Shown piece by piece: positions 18,870-27,590 of a stretch of 64,000 bases of DNA (positions are counted from its first letter, which is position 1; every line of letters starts with the position of its first letter). Below the pieces are notes generated by a model. That model saw only the letters and a list, made by a program, of their open reading frames with translations, was not told where the DNA came from and did not search any database. A program made the position numbers and the translations under genes. This stretch comes from Vibrio toranzoniae. Lineage in GTDB: Bacteria > Pseudomonadota > Gammaproteobacteria > Enterobacterales > Vibrionaceae. The stretch covers positions 2,294,001 to 2,358,000 of the forward strand of contig NZ_AP025514.1 of NCBI RefSeq assembly GCF_024347655.1, read 5' to 3'.

Positions 18870-19304
18870 TTAGAACAACGTTTGTTGTCTTTTCTGAGGC
18901 ACTGCTTGAACTTCACCGTAATTACGTAACTGTTCCATCTTTCGGATATCTAGCTGAAGCTCAGTAACATAACTATCACCGACTGGGTAACTGCGGACCA
19001 CTTCTGCGCCACGGATTACACCATCAACAGCACCAGAAGTTCTCTCGGTGCCAAGACGTTGATCTTCAAGCTCAGCTCTACCACTCACCCGCATACCATA
19101 GACTTGTTCAGCAAGCTCACGGTAAGCATCAATTTTAGAAGCTCTCATCGCTCGGATACGTTTTTCTTCGTCATTACGTCCTTTTTGCTCACTGATACTA
19201 GCGTAGCCAACAGCAACTAGAAAATCATTTGGCCTCATGTTTTGTAATGGTTGACAACCAACAAGCAATAAAGCGACGACAACAAATATTAACTTCTTCA
19301 TCAC
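18870..19304 (-). CDS. flgP: Flagellar outer-membrane lipoprotein FlgP
   Basis: FlgP is an outer-membrane lipoprotein needed for full motility in vibrios. The 144-residue protein has a lipobox LLLVGC (Cys17) and an LPP20-type domain with RAMRASKIDAYRELAEQVYG. It lies 6 bp downstream of flgO, the order seen beside flgMN in V. cholerae. Confidence 0.9.
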   Translation of the reverse strand: MMKKLIFVVVALLLVGCQPLQNMRPNDFLVAVGYASISEQKGRNDEEKRIRAMRASKIDAYRELAEQVYGMRVSGRAELEDQRLGTERTSGAVDGVIRGAEVVRSYPVGDSYVTELQLDIRKMEQLRNYGEVQAVPQKRQQTLF

Positions 19305-19310
19305 GAACTC

Positions 19311-19946
19311 CTAAGGGCGAAGAATAACAGTATAAGGCTGAGTCATCGTTGGATCAGAACGAATGATGACACCATCTTGAGTTCGAATACTATTCAGAGT
19401 ATCTAGGTCACGACCGATACGATCCGCTGGTAAGAAACCTTGAGCAGAAGCAACAACGATACGAGTTTGCATGCCAACCACACGAGCATTCACAAGCACA
19501 CCGCCTTCTTGGCGAAGCATAGTACCCGTCAAAACGTACTGGACATCTTGCTCTTGAGCTAGGTCTTTCCAGTCACGACTTAAAGAGAAGTCGCCCTGCT
19601 GAGTCACCTGAATTGAGCCTGTGGTTTTGAAATCAACGACTTTGAAGCCACGACGCTGAAATTGATGAATAAAGCCTTCTGAAACTGAGTTACCTAACCA
19701 GTTTGTTGTGTCCATATGTTGTAGGTCAACAAACGACGTAATGGCAATCGGTGTTCTTGCTGAAATACTCGTATTCGAAATGATCAAATCTTCAGTCATA
19801 CTTTCTACGAAGAAATCCATGGTATGACGAGGGCTAGCCATCAACATAAACTGACTGCCTGAATACTCAGACTTGCCGTTATATATAGGCGAATAAGCGC
19901 ATGATGTCATCAACATGACACTCATTACTACGAGCCATTTTTTCAT
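19311..19946 (-). CDS. flgO: Flagellar outer-membrane lipoprotein FlgO
   Basis: FlgO is an outer-membrane lipoprotein contributing to motility and flagellar stability in vibrios. The 211-residue protein has a lipoprotein signal with MLMTSC (Cys16) and a FlgO domain with PIAITSFVDLQHMDTTNWLG and YVLTGTMLRQEGGVLVNARV. It is the first gene of flgOP and diverges from flgT across 191 bp. Confidence 0.92.
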   Translation of the reverse strand: MKKWLVVMSVMLMTSCAYSPIYNGKSEYSGSQFMLMASPRHTMDFFVESMTEDLIISNTSISARTPIAITSFVDLQHMDTTNWLGNSVSEGFIHQFQRRGFKVVDFKTTGSIQVTQQGDFSLSRDWKDLAQEQDVQYVLTGTMLRQEGGVLVNARVVGMQTRIVVASAQGFLPADRIGRDLDTLNSIRTQDGVIIRSDPTMTQPYTVILRP

Positions 19947-20023
19947 TCTCTTATCTCCAGATGTTTATAGTGCTTACTGTGCCAATATCTTCTCACCATT
20001 ATTTTTTCAATGGATTACAATGT

Positions 20024-20039
20024 TGGAACAGTCTTTGCT
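20024..20039 (+). promoter_or_regulatory. Putative sigma-54 promoter of flgT
   Basis: TGGAAC-AGTCT-TTGCT keeps the GG-N10-GC spacing of -24/-12 promoters. It would start transcription near 20051, about 87 nt before flgT. Confidence 0.65.
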
Positions 20040-20137
20040 TTTCAGTAATGGTTCAGATTAAGAAAAACACACTTAAGTCAGCTTCAAGCTTATAGTTATT
20101 TGTTAAGCAATATTTATACCCAACTGGTAACGAATAG

Positions 20138-21271
20138 ATGAAAAAAATAATTTCTTACTTATTTTCAATAAGTTTATTAGTCACAATAAACTTCAATGTT
20201 CATGCCTCTTGGTATGAAGTTACCGGTACTGCCGCCATCGTATCGTCAGAAGAGACCGCAAGGATTCACGCTCTGGAAGACGCGGTCTATAAAGCCGTGC
20301 AGTTCTCAGGAGCCGATATAGGCAGCATTTCCAACCTCACTCCCTACTTAGACGCAAAGAAAAAAGAGTTCCAGTTTACCAATCACGAAGTACGCTACAT
20401 CTTGGTTGAAAAAGAGAAATCACGCGGTGGCAATTTAATGATCACTGCAAAGATCGACATCTACCCTTCGGCAAATGCTTGCCATGAGAGCCAATATAAG
20501 AAGACATTCTTGGTCGGTAATATAGATGTGACTTCCCCTCAACAGGCCGTGATGGGCAGGATCTATAACCTCGGAGATGATTTCGGCCATGTCGTTGACC
20601 GTCAACTCGCGCAAGAGTCTCGCAGCTTTGTTTCTGTAGGCACGACCGACTACGACATCGATAAACGTCGACCTGAAGTCATTAAGATGATCGCTCAAGA
20701 CACTGGCGCACAATACATTATTGGCGGCGATATTACCGACTTAACCGCAACCGTCGAATCTAAGTTATTGAAAGATGACGTTATCAATCGCCAGTTTGCA
20801 TTAGAAATGCAGGTATTCGATGGCAAAACAGGCCATCAAGTATATAACCGTAGCTATCGTGAAGTAGCAAAGTGGCCATTCGCTAAGACCAGTGAAGTCG
20901 ATACCCGTAGTGCGCGTTTCTGGGCATCCACCTACGGCACTATGATGCTTCGTGTCAGCCGCAACATTATGTTGGACTTGGAGTCTGAAGTATCATGCAA
21001 GATCACCCTTCCAGAAGTTGCCGCTGTATTTGGTAACACCGTGACCATCGATTTAGGTCGACTGCATGGCGTACAACGAGGTGACAAACTACAACTGTGG
21101 CATACAGGTTCGTTTATCGACCAACGAGGCTTACCACGTAATAAAGTATCTCAAAGTGATATCACTCTGACAGTTTCTCGCGTCTACGAAAATGAAGCGG
21201 AACTCACTATTGATCAGCCAAGCCTTGCAGGAAGCATTCAGATTGGTGATGTGATGCAAAAAATCATGTAG
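20138..21271 (+). CDS. flgT: Flagellar H-ring protein FlgT
   Basis: FlgT forms the H ring, which stabilises the sheathed polar basal body and helps attach the T ring and sodium motor stator. The 377-residue protein has a signal peptide (about 1-23, ending NVHAS) and then the FlgT N-terminal domain with EVTGTAAIVSSEETARIHAL. Middle and C-terminal domains follow, ending IQIGDVMQKIM. Its presence points to a Vibrio-type sodium-driven flagellum. Confidence 0.94.
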   Translation: MKKIISYLFSISLLVTINFNVHASWYEVTGTAAIVSSEETARIHALEDAVYKAVQFSGADIGSISNLTPYLDAKKKEFQFTNHEVRYILVEKEKSRGGNLMITAKIDIYPSANACHESQYKKTFLVGNIDVTSPQQAVMGRIYNLGDDFGHVVDRQLAQESRSFVSVGTTDYDIDKRRPEVIKMIAQDTGAQYIIGGDITDLTATVESKLLKDDVINRQFALEMQVFDGKTGHQVYNRSYREVAKWPFAKTSEVDTRSARFWASTYGTMMLRVSRNIMLDLESEVSCKITLPEVAAVFGNTVTIDLGRLHGVQRGDKLQLWHTGSFIDQRGLPRNKVSQSDITLTVSRVYENEAELTIDQPSLAGSIQIGDVMQKIM

Positions 21272-21300
21272 TTAGCGAAACGTTCGCTTCATCGTTTTTC

Positions 21301-21339
21301 ATAAAGCCTTAGCAAAAGTACTAAGGCTTTATTTTTTTC
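21301..21339 (+). terminator. Terminator of flgT
   Basis: A perfect 12-bp inverted repeat (ATAAAGCCTTAG and its complement) with an 8-nt loop is followed by a run of T residues, 30 bp past the flgT stop. Confidence 0.9.
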
Positions 21340-21409
21340 TGATGATTGGTTTCGGTTTAGACGTATTTGTCGTAACCTTATTAATAACATAATCATCATT
21401 TAGTAAGCT

Positions 21410-21916
21410 ATGAGTCAGAATAATCTAATTGGTGCGACCGGTTACCGCTTTATTTCGAAAGGTCAAACCGCTTTTAAAATCCATATTCATACTCCCGAAG
21501 ATACGGTGCTGCATCGCTCTGTCGGCTTTGTTCGTATGGGTGAAAATAAGGCACTGAAGAAAACTATAAAATTGAGAGATGAGCTAGGCAGAAAGCTTTG
21601 GGGTAAGTTTTGGCCCAAAGTCCTCAAAGAGCCCTACTTGATGACGCGCCTACCCCATAGTTTAGAGCCCAAAATTGTATTCAAGCCAAACCCAACTCAG
21701 AGTGACCCTGAACACCGTGACGAATGTTATATCGCTAAATGGCGTGTATTCTCTGAGAATGGCGATTACAAATACAAAACTAAGGTGTGCTCAATCAGAA
21801 AACACGGTCGACTTGCCGCTTATAGCCAAACCAAACGTGCACTGCTTGATGCTCACAGAGATGTGATTGATTTGCTTATTTTTATGGGACGATTGAACAG
21901 CATCGACTTGAAGTAA
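21410..21916 (+). CDS. Conserved hypothetical protein, 168 residues
   Basis: I do not recognise the family. The protein is basic, has no signal peptide or membrane segment, and is rich in Lys, Arg and aromatic residues. Its first 70 residues (GYRFISKGQTAFKIHIHTPE, then KLRDELGRKLWGKFW) vaguely recall AP2-type DNA-binding folds, but that is a weak impression. It is a single-gene unit flanked by terminators. A cytoplasmic nucleic-acid-binding role is only a guess. Confidence 0.7.
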   Translation: MSQNNLIGATGYRFISKGQTAFKIHIHTPEDTVLHRSVGFVRMGENKALKKTIKLRDELGRKLWGKFWPKVLKEPYLMTRLPHSLEPKIVFKPNPTQSDPEHRDECYIAKWRVFSENGDYKYKTKVCSIRKHGRLAAYSQTKRALLDAHRDVIDLLIFMGRLNSIDLK

Positions 21917-21957
21917 ACTTCACTCGATTGAATTGAATTCCCATATGTTCAGATACA

Positions 21958-21986
21958 AAAACAGCCGCATTTGCGGCTGTTTTTAT
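21958..21986. terminator. Terminator between the hypothetical gene and the APE cluster
   Basis: A 9-bp stem (ACAGCCGCA/TGCGGCTGT) with a 2-nt centre is flanked by AAAA and TTTTT. It can act for both converging transcripts. Confidence 0.8.
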
Positions 21987-22041
21987 TTTTAGGTTAGTCG
22001 CCCTAATGATTGAAGATATTCAATCACACTGAATCGACCAC

Positions 22042-23283
22042 TTAGCTTCGGCAGATCTCTGCCAGTGTCGTCAATCGACGTTTTGAATCTTTTACATAAG
22101 GATTGGTTTGATCCCATGCGTAACCCGCTAAGATCGAGCACACCATTTGCTTAATCTTTGGGTTTGGATCTTGATAGAAAATCACATCCTGCAGCGTACC
22201 TGAGTACCAACCTTCAACATAAGTTCTAAAGGTGCTTACGCCAACCATCAACGGATCTGCATAATCGCGCTCCCAATCAACCTTCTCACCGTTAAGTTGC
22301 TTTTCCACACACTCAACCGCAAACTGAGCCGACTTCATCGCAATCGTCACGCCCGACGAGAATACAGGATCAAGAAACTCACCAGCATTACCGAGCAGTG
22401 CATATTTGTCTGTGGCAAGATGTTTTACGTTAGCAGAATAGCCACCGATTTCACCCGCAGGGTTCGGATACTCTGCGCGTGCCAGTATCTCAGCTAAACC
22501 CGGCTCTTCCATTGCCAATTGCTTAATCGCGGCAATCTTGTCTTGTGGGTAGGATTCAAAGAACTTCGGCTCCCCGACGACACCAAACGAAGAGACACCG
22601 TTGCTAAATGGGATCAACCAATACCAAACATCAGGGTTGGTTGGATGCACCGAGATCAGAATTTTATTTCGGTCATATTCAAGGTCGGTATCGGCCTCTG
22701 GAATATAATCGTTAATGTGCGTGAAAATAGCTTTGCGTGGAGGAAGCGATGATGGCTCTTCCAAGTTCAACATCTTTGGTAGCACGCGACCAAAACCACT
22801 GCCATCTAGAACGTATTGCGCCTCTAGCTGATAGCGCTCTCCATCAAGCACTTGTACGTCTAAAATGGTACTGTCTTCAGTGAAGTTAATACCCATCAAC
22901 TCATGTTGATAATCAATAGTAACGCCTTGTGCTTCGGCTGTGTCTGCTAACACCTTATCAAAGGCCCCTCGCTGAACCTGAAACGTGGTTCCCGGCCCTG
23001 CAGAGAACTTATCTTCAAAATTAAACGCGGTGTACACGCCATTTTTACGAAAAGCGGCACCATCTTTGAATTGGAAGTTAGCGTCAGCCACCGCTTCGCT
23101 CATGCCAGCTTGTTCAATCACTTCCATGCAAGCCGGTAACAGGCTTTCACCAATAGAAAAGCGCGGGAAAACACTCTTTTCAATCACTCGAACATCTATG
23201 CCTTTTTTGTGCAATAAAGACGCGGCAATAGACCCTGATGGCCCAGCTCCGATGATCACTACTTGAGTTGACAATTTTTTCAT
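22042..23283 (-). CDS. FAD-dependent oxidoreductase (halogenase/hydroxylase-like) of the APE cluster
   Basis: A 413-residue flavoprotein with an N-terminal Rossmann motif VVIIGAGPSGSIAASLLHKK and the halogenase-family segments FPRFSIGESLLPACMEV and GNAGEFLDPVFSSGV. The WxWxIP motif of true flavin halogenases is not evident; the nearest segment reads VWYWLIPFSNGV. Members of this group recur in aryl polyene and flexirubin clusters, where they may modify the aryl head group or chain; the exact reaction is not established from sequence. It is the last gene of a three-gene minus-strand operon, 25 bp after the methyltransferase. Confidence 0.8.
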   Translation of the reverse strand: MKKLSTQVVIIGAGPSGSIAASLLHKKGIDVRVIEKSVFPRFSIGESLLPACMEVIEQAGMSEAVADANFQFKDGAAFRKNGVYTAFNFEDKFSAGPGTTFQVQRGAFDKVLADTAEAQGVTIDYQHELMGINFTEDSTILDVQVLDGERYQLEAQYVLDGSGFGRVLPKMLNLEEPSSLPPRKAIFTHINDYIPEADTDLEYDRNKILISVHPTNPDVWYWLIPFSNGVSSFGVVGEPKFFESYPQDKIAAIKQLAMEEPGLAEILARAEYPNPAGEIGGYSANVKHLATDKYALLGNAGEFLDPVFSSGVTIAMKSAQFAVECVEKQLNGEKVDWERDYADPLMVGVSTFRTYVEGWYSGTLQDVIFYQDPNPKIKQMVCSILAGYAWDQTNPYVKDSKRRLTTLAEICRS

Positions 23284-23308
23284 TCATTTAAGCCATGTTT
23301 GTTATTTT

Positions 23309-24382
23309 TTATTGCGCGCTAGCTTTCAATTCAAGCAGCGTATGACCAAGGCCGATATCATCGGTACGGGTCACTACCTCAAGGCCTGCTTCTTCAACGA
23401 TCTCTAAGAAATCTTCACTGCGGTAAAAACGGCTGTTGCCATTGGCCAAACAAGTGAAGTAAAGAGAAGTCGCATTTAAACTATAAGAAGCCGCATCGTA
23501 TTTCTGTGCATCCCAAAACAGCTCAAGAATATAGACCGTCGCTTCTTCTGACATATGAGAGCGTACACGCTTTAATATGCTCAAAATCTCCATGGGCGAG
23601 AAGCAATCAAGGAACTGGCTCATCCACCAAACTTCCGCACCTGTCGGCAATGCTTGTTGTTTATCGAGCATGTTTGCAGGGAATGGCGTCACTCTACCTT
23701 GATGGCCATGTTGTGTCGCGTTTGCCATGGCCATTTCTAACTGCTGCGGAAGATCAACAATCGTGACTTCAACGTCTGCATCGTGGTTGCAGCACTGCAT
23801 TGCCCACTTCCCCGTGTTACCACCAATATCCACCAGCGATTTCGGCTTCTTACTGAAGACTTTCTCAAGCAACACTGGGAACGAGCGGTCTGAATAGAAA
23901 TGATCAAACTTGAACCAGCTCTCTTTTGCTTTTTCTGGCAATTGAGATAAACCTTGGTAAATGGTTTCCCAATCACCTAGCTCTTTCAAGCCCGCAGGTG
24001 TTCCTTCTTCAATCGCTTCCGTTAAATGCATCATCGCGGCGTAACAAACATCGGCAGTGAAATCCAAGTTGGCATTAGTCATGCCATCGTGCAGAAGGTA
24101 AAAACCAAGGTTGGCTATTTTATAGTTAGGTTTGTCCCAAGTAACAATATAAGCACTTAGCGCCATATCGAGTAGAACTTTCACGCCGTACTCGGATACA
24201 CCGGTTATTTCCGAAAGCTTCTCGGCGGGTAAACCATCATTACCCACCTCATCTAGGGCCTTTAAAATACCTAAATCACGAAGTGTACGAGCTGTATGAA
24301 AAACAATAGGAGCAAAAGATAATTTTTGCGCTTCTGTTTTTGCTTCTAATGCGTTGAATGGATCTAATTTATATTCCGACAC
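23309..24382 (-). CDS. apeB: SAM-dependent O/C-methyltransferase of the APE cluster
   Basis: A two-domain small-molecule methyltransferase of 357 residues. An N-terminal winged-helix region (about 30-110) is followed by a Rossmann SAM domain with SLVDIGGNTGKWAMQC and VTIVDLPQQLEMA. It probably methylates the aryl head group or chain of the polyene. The frame extends 24 codons upstream to an ATG inside the preceding gene, but a GTG at 24382 gives MSEYKLDPFNALEAK, sits 31 bp after that gene's stop and has AGG upstream, so I prefer GTG. The symbol follows my recollection of the ape nomenclature. Confidence 0.8.
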   Translation of the reverse strand: MSEYKLDPFNALEAKTEAQKLSFAPIVFHTARTLRDLGILKALDEVGNDGLPAEKLSEITGVSEYGVKVLLDMALSAYIVTWDKPNYKIANLGFYLLHDGMTNANLDFTADVCYAAMMHLTEAIEEGTPAGLKELGDWETIYQGLSQLPEKAKESWFKFDHFYSDRSFPVLLEKVFSKKPKSLVDIGGNTGKWAMQCCNHDADVEVTIVDLPQQLEMAMANATQHGHQGRVTPFPANMLDKQQALPTGAEVWWMSQFLDCFSPMEILSILKRVRSHMSEEATVYILELFWDAQKYDAASYSLNATSLYFTCLANGNSRFYRSEDFLEIVEEAGLEVVTRTDDIGLGHTLLELKASAQ

Positions 24383-24413
24383 GAAAAACCTAACTTTCAA
24401 ATAATAGGAGGGA

Positions 24414-24803
24414 TTACTCTGCAGCCATTTGTGCAAGCTTGCGTTTAATATCAACGTTTAAGTTATTAACCCAGCGGTTGTAATTTCGGTGTATTTCACC
24501 ATCGTCATATTTCAAATTCTCTGATTCAACGTAAAGAATAGAGTAAAACTTGTCACTATAAGGAATTTCAACCACCGCATGGTGTGAACGAACATACAGC
24601 TCGGCACGAATCAAGCCTGGCTTTATTTCTGAAACCAACCAGCCTCGATTCTCAGCGGACTCATAAATAGCTGATTTCACCTGTTTACTTTGAAGATTCA
24701 GTGCAACTGGAGTATCCTCAACATTCATTACAGGCTGGACACGTCCACACCCTGCAAGAACGAGTATGAATAACATTGAAACGGCTATTTTTAATAATTT
24801 CAT
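24414..24803 (-). CDS. Small lipoprotein of the APE cluster
   Basis: A 129-residue predicted lipoprotein with signal MKLLKIAVSMLFILVLAGC (Cys19 of the lipobox). The mature part (about 110 residues) contains SAENRGWLVSEIKPGLIRAE and ends NVDIKRKLAQMAAE. It heads the minus-strand operon with the methyltransferase and oxidoreductase and diverges from apeC across 72 bp. It may correspond to ApeA. Its location suggests a role in retaining or placing the pigment lipid in the envelope, which is inference. Confidence 0.75.
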   Translation of the reverse strand: MKLLKIAVSMLFILVLAGCGRVQPVMNVEDTPVALNLQSKQVKSAIYESAENRGWLVSEIKPGLIRAELYVRSHHAVVEIPYSDKFYSILYVESENLKYDDGEIHRNYNRWVNNLNVDIKRKLAQMAAE

Positions 24804-24875
24804 TTAAATTCCTTATCTGTGTTTATTTATAAGCACGCATAGTATTCAGTTAGACCCAAAGCAAATCAATACTCT
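24804..24875. promoter_or_regulatory. Divergent promoter region of the APE cluster
   Basis: These 72 bp separate the two divergent APE operons and must hold both promoters or overlap them. I see no clear consensus or operator. Confidence 0.4.
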
Positions 24876-25625
24876 ATGTCAAATCAAGCACAATTAATGT
24901 CATTTAATATCGAGAAGTGGTCTGCAAATTCGGCTGGCCTCAATTCTATTGTTGAATGGAAAACGTGGAGCTCTAATTTAGATTGGCCGAAAAATGGCTC
25001 AACTGAGTTTAAAGCTATTCCTCCGATGATGCGCCGTCGCATGAGTGTGCAAAGCAAACTTGCCGTCCAAACTGCATTAACCTTATTAAAAGACACCACG
25101 ATTGATTATCTGGTTTTTGCCAGCCGACATGGTGAACTACACCGAACTGCCACATTAATTCAGTCAGTACTGGAAGGTGACGATGCTTCTCCAATGGCGT
25201 TCTCGCAGTCGGTACACAATACCGCAGCCGGGCTAACCACTATTGCCGCGAAAGCACCAATTCCACTGTCCTCAATCGCCGCTGGGCAAGATACTTTCCA
25301 TAACGCTCTAATTGAAGCTTACCTTTACCTTGACCAATACCCATCGCATCGTGTGTTAGTCATCGACTTCGATCAGCCTCTGCCTGACCTCTACCAAGAG
25401 TACGAAACTCAGAACTATGCTGATTATGCTCTGGGCTTAGTGCTAACCGCAGGCCGTGACTACTCTGTTTCAAGGGCAGTAACCAGTGATAGACCAGCGA
25501 CTGATTTACCGCAAGGCCTACAAACACTGCAAAGCATCCTACAAAATGCACAACGTTGGACTATTGCCGGAAAACACCAAACTTGGTCATGGGTAAACAA
25601 CACGAAACCTGGAACTCAAGAATGA
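24876..25625 (+). CDS. apeC: ApeC, ketosynthase-like chain-length factor
   Basis: A 249-residue truncated thiolase-fold protein resembling the N-terminal half of beta-ketoacyl-ACP synthases. It shows FASRHGELHRTATLIQSVLE and SQSVHNTAAGLTTIAAKAPI, with no ketosynthase active-site Cys. In characterised APE systems such a protein pairs with the ketosynthase ApeO as a chain-length-factor-like partner. It is the first gene of the long plus-strand operon, and its stop overlaps the apeD start (ATGA). Confidence 0.85.
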   Translation: MSNQAQLMSFNIEKWSANSAGLNSIVEWKTWSSNLDWPKNGSTEFKAIPPMMRRRMSVQSKLAVQTALTLLKDTTIDYLVFASRHGELHRTATLIQSVLEGDDASPMAFSQSVHNTAAGLTTIAAKAPIPLSSIAAGQDTFHNALIEAYLYLDQYPSHRVLVIDFDQPLPDLYQEYETQNYADYALGLVLTAGRDYSVSRAVTSDRPATDLPQGLQTLQSILQNAQRWTIAGKHQTWSWVNNTKPGTQE

Positions 25626-26392
25626 GTAAGATCGACCAATATTGGCGAGTATTCGCGACAGGGCTTTGCTTCACCATCTTCGGTTTAGGAGGGTTAGTGC
25701 TTAGCTTCTTGATCTTGCCTTCGATCGCGATCACCACATCAAACACCATTCAAAGAGAGCTTAAAACTCAACGACTGATTCGTTTCTCCTTCAATGCTTT
25801 TTGCCAAATCATGAAGTTCACGGGCGCGATTGATTACCGAATTGATGGCGCCGAACTGCTACGCAAAGATCGTAACTGCATCATCGTCGCCAATCACCCA
25901 AGTTTGATTGATTATGTACTGATCGCCTCTCAACTTCCTCAATGTGATTGCCTCGTCAAAGCGGCAATATGGGAAAACCCATTTATGAAGAAGATTGTTA
26001 GAGCGGCAGGTTATATCCCCAACCAAACACCTGACGATCTTTTAGAGCGCTGTGAAGAGCGTTTTTCACGTGGCAATGTACTGCTCGTTTTTCCAGAGGG
26101 AACTCGCACAACGCCAGGAATTGAACCATCCTTACAACGTGGTGCGGCGCAAATAGCGACTCGAACACAAACCGATTTACGCATTATTCATATTACAGTT
26201 TCTCCGACATTCTTAACGAAAGAGAAAAAATGGTATCAAGTTCCTGCTACGAAACCCTTTTTTCATATTGCGGTGAAAGGTAAAATAGAAGTCGCACCCT
26301 TTATTGAGAATGCAAATAACTTAACTTCGGCAGCAAGACGCCTTAATCACCACCTTGCAGAGACTATTTTCCCTTCCGAAGACAACATTTAG
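25622..26392 (+). CDS. apeD: ApeD, lysophospholipid-type acyltransferase
   Basis: A membrane-associated PlsC-like acyltransferase of 256 residues. It has an N-terminal hydrophobic segment (about 10-35), the catalytic HX4D block in VANHPSLIDYVLIA and the substrate motif FPEGTRTTPG. It probably helps attach the polyene or another acyl chain to a lipid carrier. ATG 25622 overlaps the apeC stop by 4 bp and avoids the 22-codon upstream extension, which lies inside apeC. Confidence 0.85.
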   Translation: MSKIDQYWRVFATGLCFTIFGLGGLVLSFLILPSIAITTSNTIQRELKTQRLIRFSFNAFCQIMKFTGAIDYRIDGAELLRKDRNCIIVANHPSLIDYVLIASQLPQCDCLVKAAIWENPFMKKIVRAAGYIPNQTPDDLLERCEERFSRGNVLLVFPEGTRTTPGIEPSLQRGAAQIATRTQTDLRIIHITVSPTFLTKEKKWYQVPATKPFFHIAVKGKIEVAPFIENANNLTSAARRLNHHLAETIFPSEDNI

Positions 26393-26498
26393 CTCATCAA
26401 TAAGACAACTGGCGATATCAGCATTTGGAAAATACCTCGCATAATGTAGAATCGCCTCCCTTAAAGCAGCATTTAGATAAAGTACTAAGTAGGCCAAA

Positions 26499-26759
26499 GT
26501 GGAAACATTACACAACGAACTGAAACAACTGATCATCGACGCATTGAACCTTGAAGACATGAGCATTGATGAGATTGAAACAGAAGCTCCACTATTTGGT
26601 GATGGACTGGGACTAGACTCTATCGATGCACTTGAACTTGGCCTTGCTATCAAGAAGAAGTACAACATTGTTATTGATGCCGACGACTCAAACACTCGCC
26701 AGCATTTTGCATCGGTAGAAAACCTAGCAAACTACATCTCATCTCAAACGAACAACTAG
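26499..26759 (+). CDS. apeE: ApeE, acyl carrier protein
   Basis: An acidic 86-residue acyl carrier protein with the phosphopantetheine site GLDSIDALELGLAIKK (Ser near residue 41). It starts with GTG 26499 (ETLHNELKQLIIDAL), preceded by AGG. In APE assembly one ACP is thought to carry the aryl starter and the growing chain. 106 bp separate it from apeD. Confidence 0.9.
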   Translation: METLHNELKQLIIDALNLEDMSIDEIETEAPLFGDGLGLDSIDALELGLAIKKKYNIVIDADDSNTRQHFASVENLANYISSQTNN

Positions 26760-26769
26760 ACAGATCTTT

Positions 26770-27027
26770 ATGACACAAGCTAACCAACAAGAAGTATACA
26801 ACCAGGTTAAAGATGCGCTTATTGAGCTGTTCGAGCTTGATGCTGAAGATATCACGCCTGAAGCTCATCTTTATCTAGATCTCGACCTAGACAGCATTGA
26901 TGCGGTTGATTTGGTCGTTCACCTACAAAATGTTACCGGTAAGAAGATCAAACCTGAAGAGTTCAAAGCAGTACGCACCGTTAATGACGTTGTTGAGTCT
27001 GTGATTGAACTATTGAAGGACGCGTAA
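26770..27027 (+). CDS. apeF: ApeF, acyl carrier protein
   Basis: A second acidic carrier protein of 85 residues with the attachment site LDLDSIDAVDLVVHLQ. Tandem ACPs are characteristic of aryl polyene clusters. It lies 10 bp after apeE, and its stop overlaps the apeG start (TAATG). Confidence 0.92.
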   Translation: MTQANQQEVYNQVKDALIELFELDAEDITPEAHLYLDLDLDSIDAVDLVVHLQNVTGKKIKPEEFKAVRTVNDVVESVIELLKDA

Positions 27028-27584
27028 TGCGTTCTCTGCTGACTTTACTGTCGGCAATCATACTTTTCACTTATCCAATAGCGGTTTACTTTGGACTCAA
27101 CAAGTTTGGCCTACAAACCGTTGGTATCGTCTTAGCCGCTATTTTTGCTGTCCGCATTTTCTCTGCTGGTCAGGCTAAAATCAAAGAGCTAAAACACCTA
27201 GCTTGGATCAGCGGAAGTGCTGGAATTGTTCTGTTGGCCTTAGGTTTAACCTTTAAACAGCATGGTTGGTTAACCTATTATCCCGTTATCGTTAATGTTT
27301 GTATGTTGGCTGTATTTGCTTCAAGCCTATGGCAACCTCAAACGATTATCGAACGCCTTGCTCGACTTCAAGAGCCTGAACTTCCGCAAAGTGGGATTGA
27401 TTACACACGAAAAGTCACTAAGATTTGGTGCTTATTCTTTGTTATCAATGGCTCTATTGCCCTTTATACCTGCTTCCAACCTCTTGAAATATGGACCCTA
27501 TACAACGGCTTACTCAGCTATATGTTCGCAGGGTTACTCTTTGCAGGAGAATGGGTGGTAAGACAGCGTATTCGTCAGAGTTAA
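27027..27584 (+). CDS. apeG: ApeG, integral membrane protein
   Basis: A 185-residue protein with about five or six hydrophobic segments (first at 5-25, AIILFTYPIAVYFGL) and conserved polar loops. It has no catalytic motif I can identify. The family occurs next to the ACP and ligase genes of APE clusters and may anchor the synthase or take part in lipid linkage. It overlaps apeF by 1 bp and precedes apeH by 6 bp. Confidence 0.82.
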   Translation: MRSLLTLLSAIILFTYPIAVYFGLNKFGLQTVGIVLAAIFAVRIFSAGQAKIKELKHLAWISGSAGIVLLALGLTFKQHGWLTYYPVIVNVCMLAVFASSLWQPQTIIERLARLQEPELPQSGIDYTRKVTKIWCLFFVINGSIALYTCFQPLEIWTLYNGLLSYMFAGLLFAGEWVVRQRIRQS

Positions 27585-27590
27585 ATTGTT

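Noticed and set aside
19947..20023. Sigma-54 site for flgO on the minus strand (TGGCAC near 20000)
   Set aside because: The GC of the -12 box is two bases too close (N8), so the spacing does not fit.
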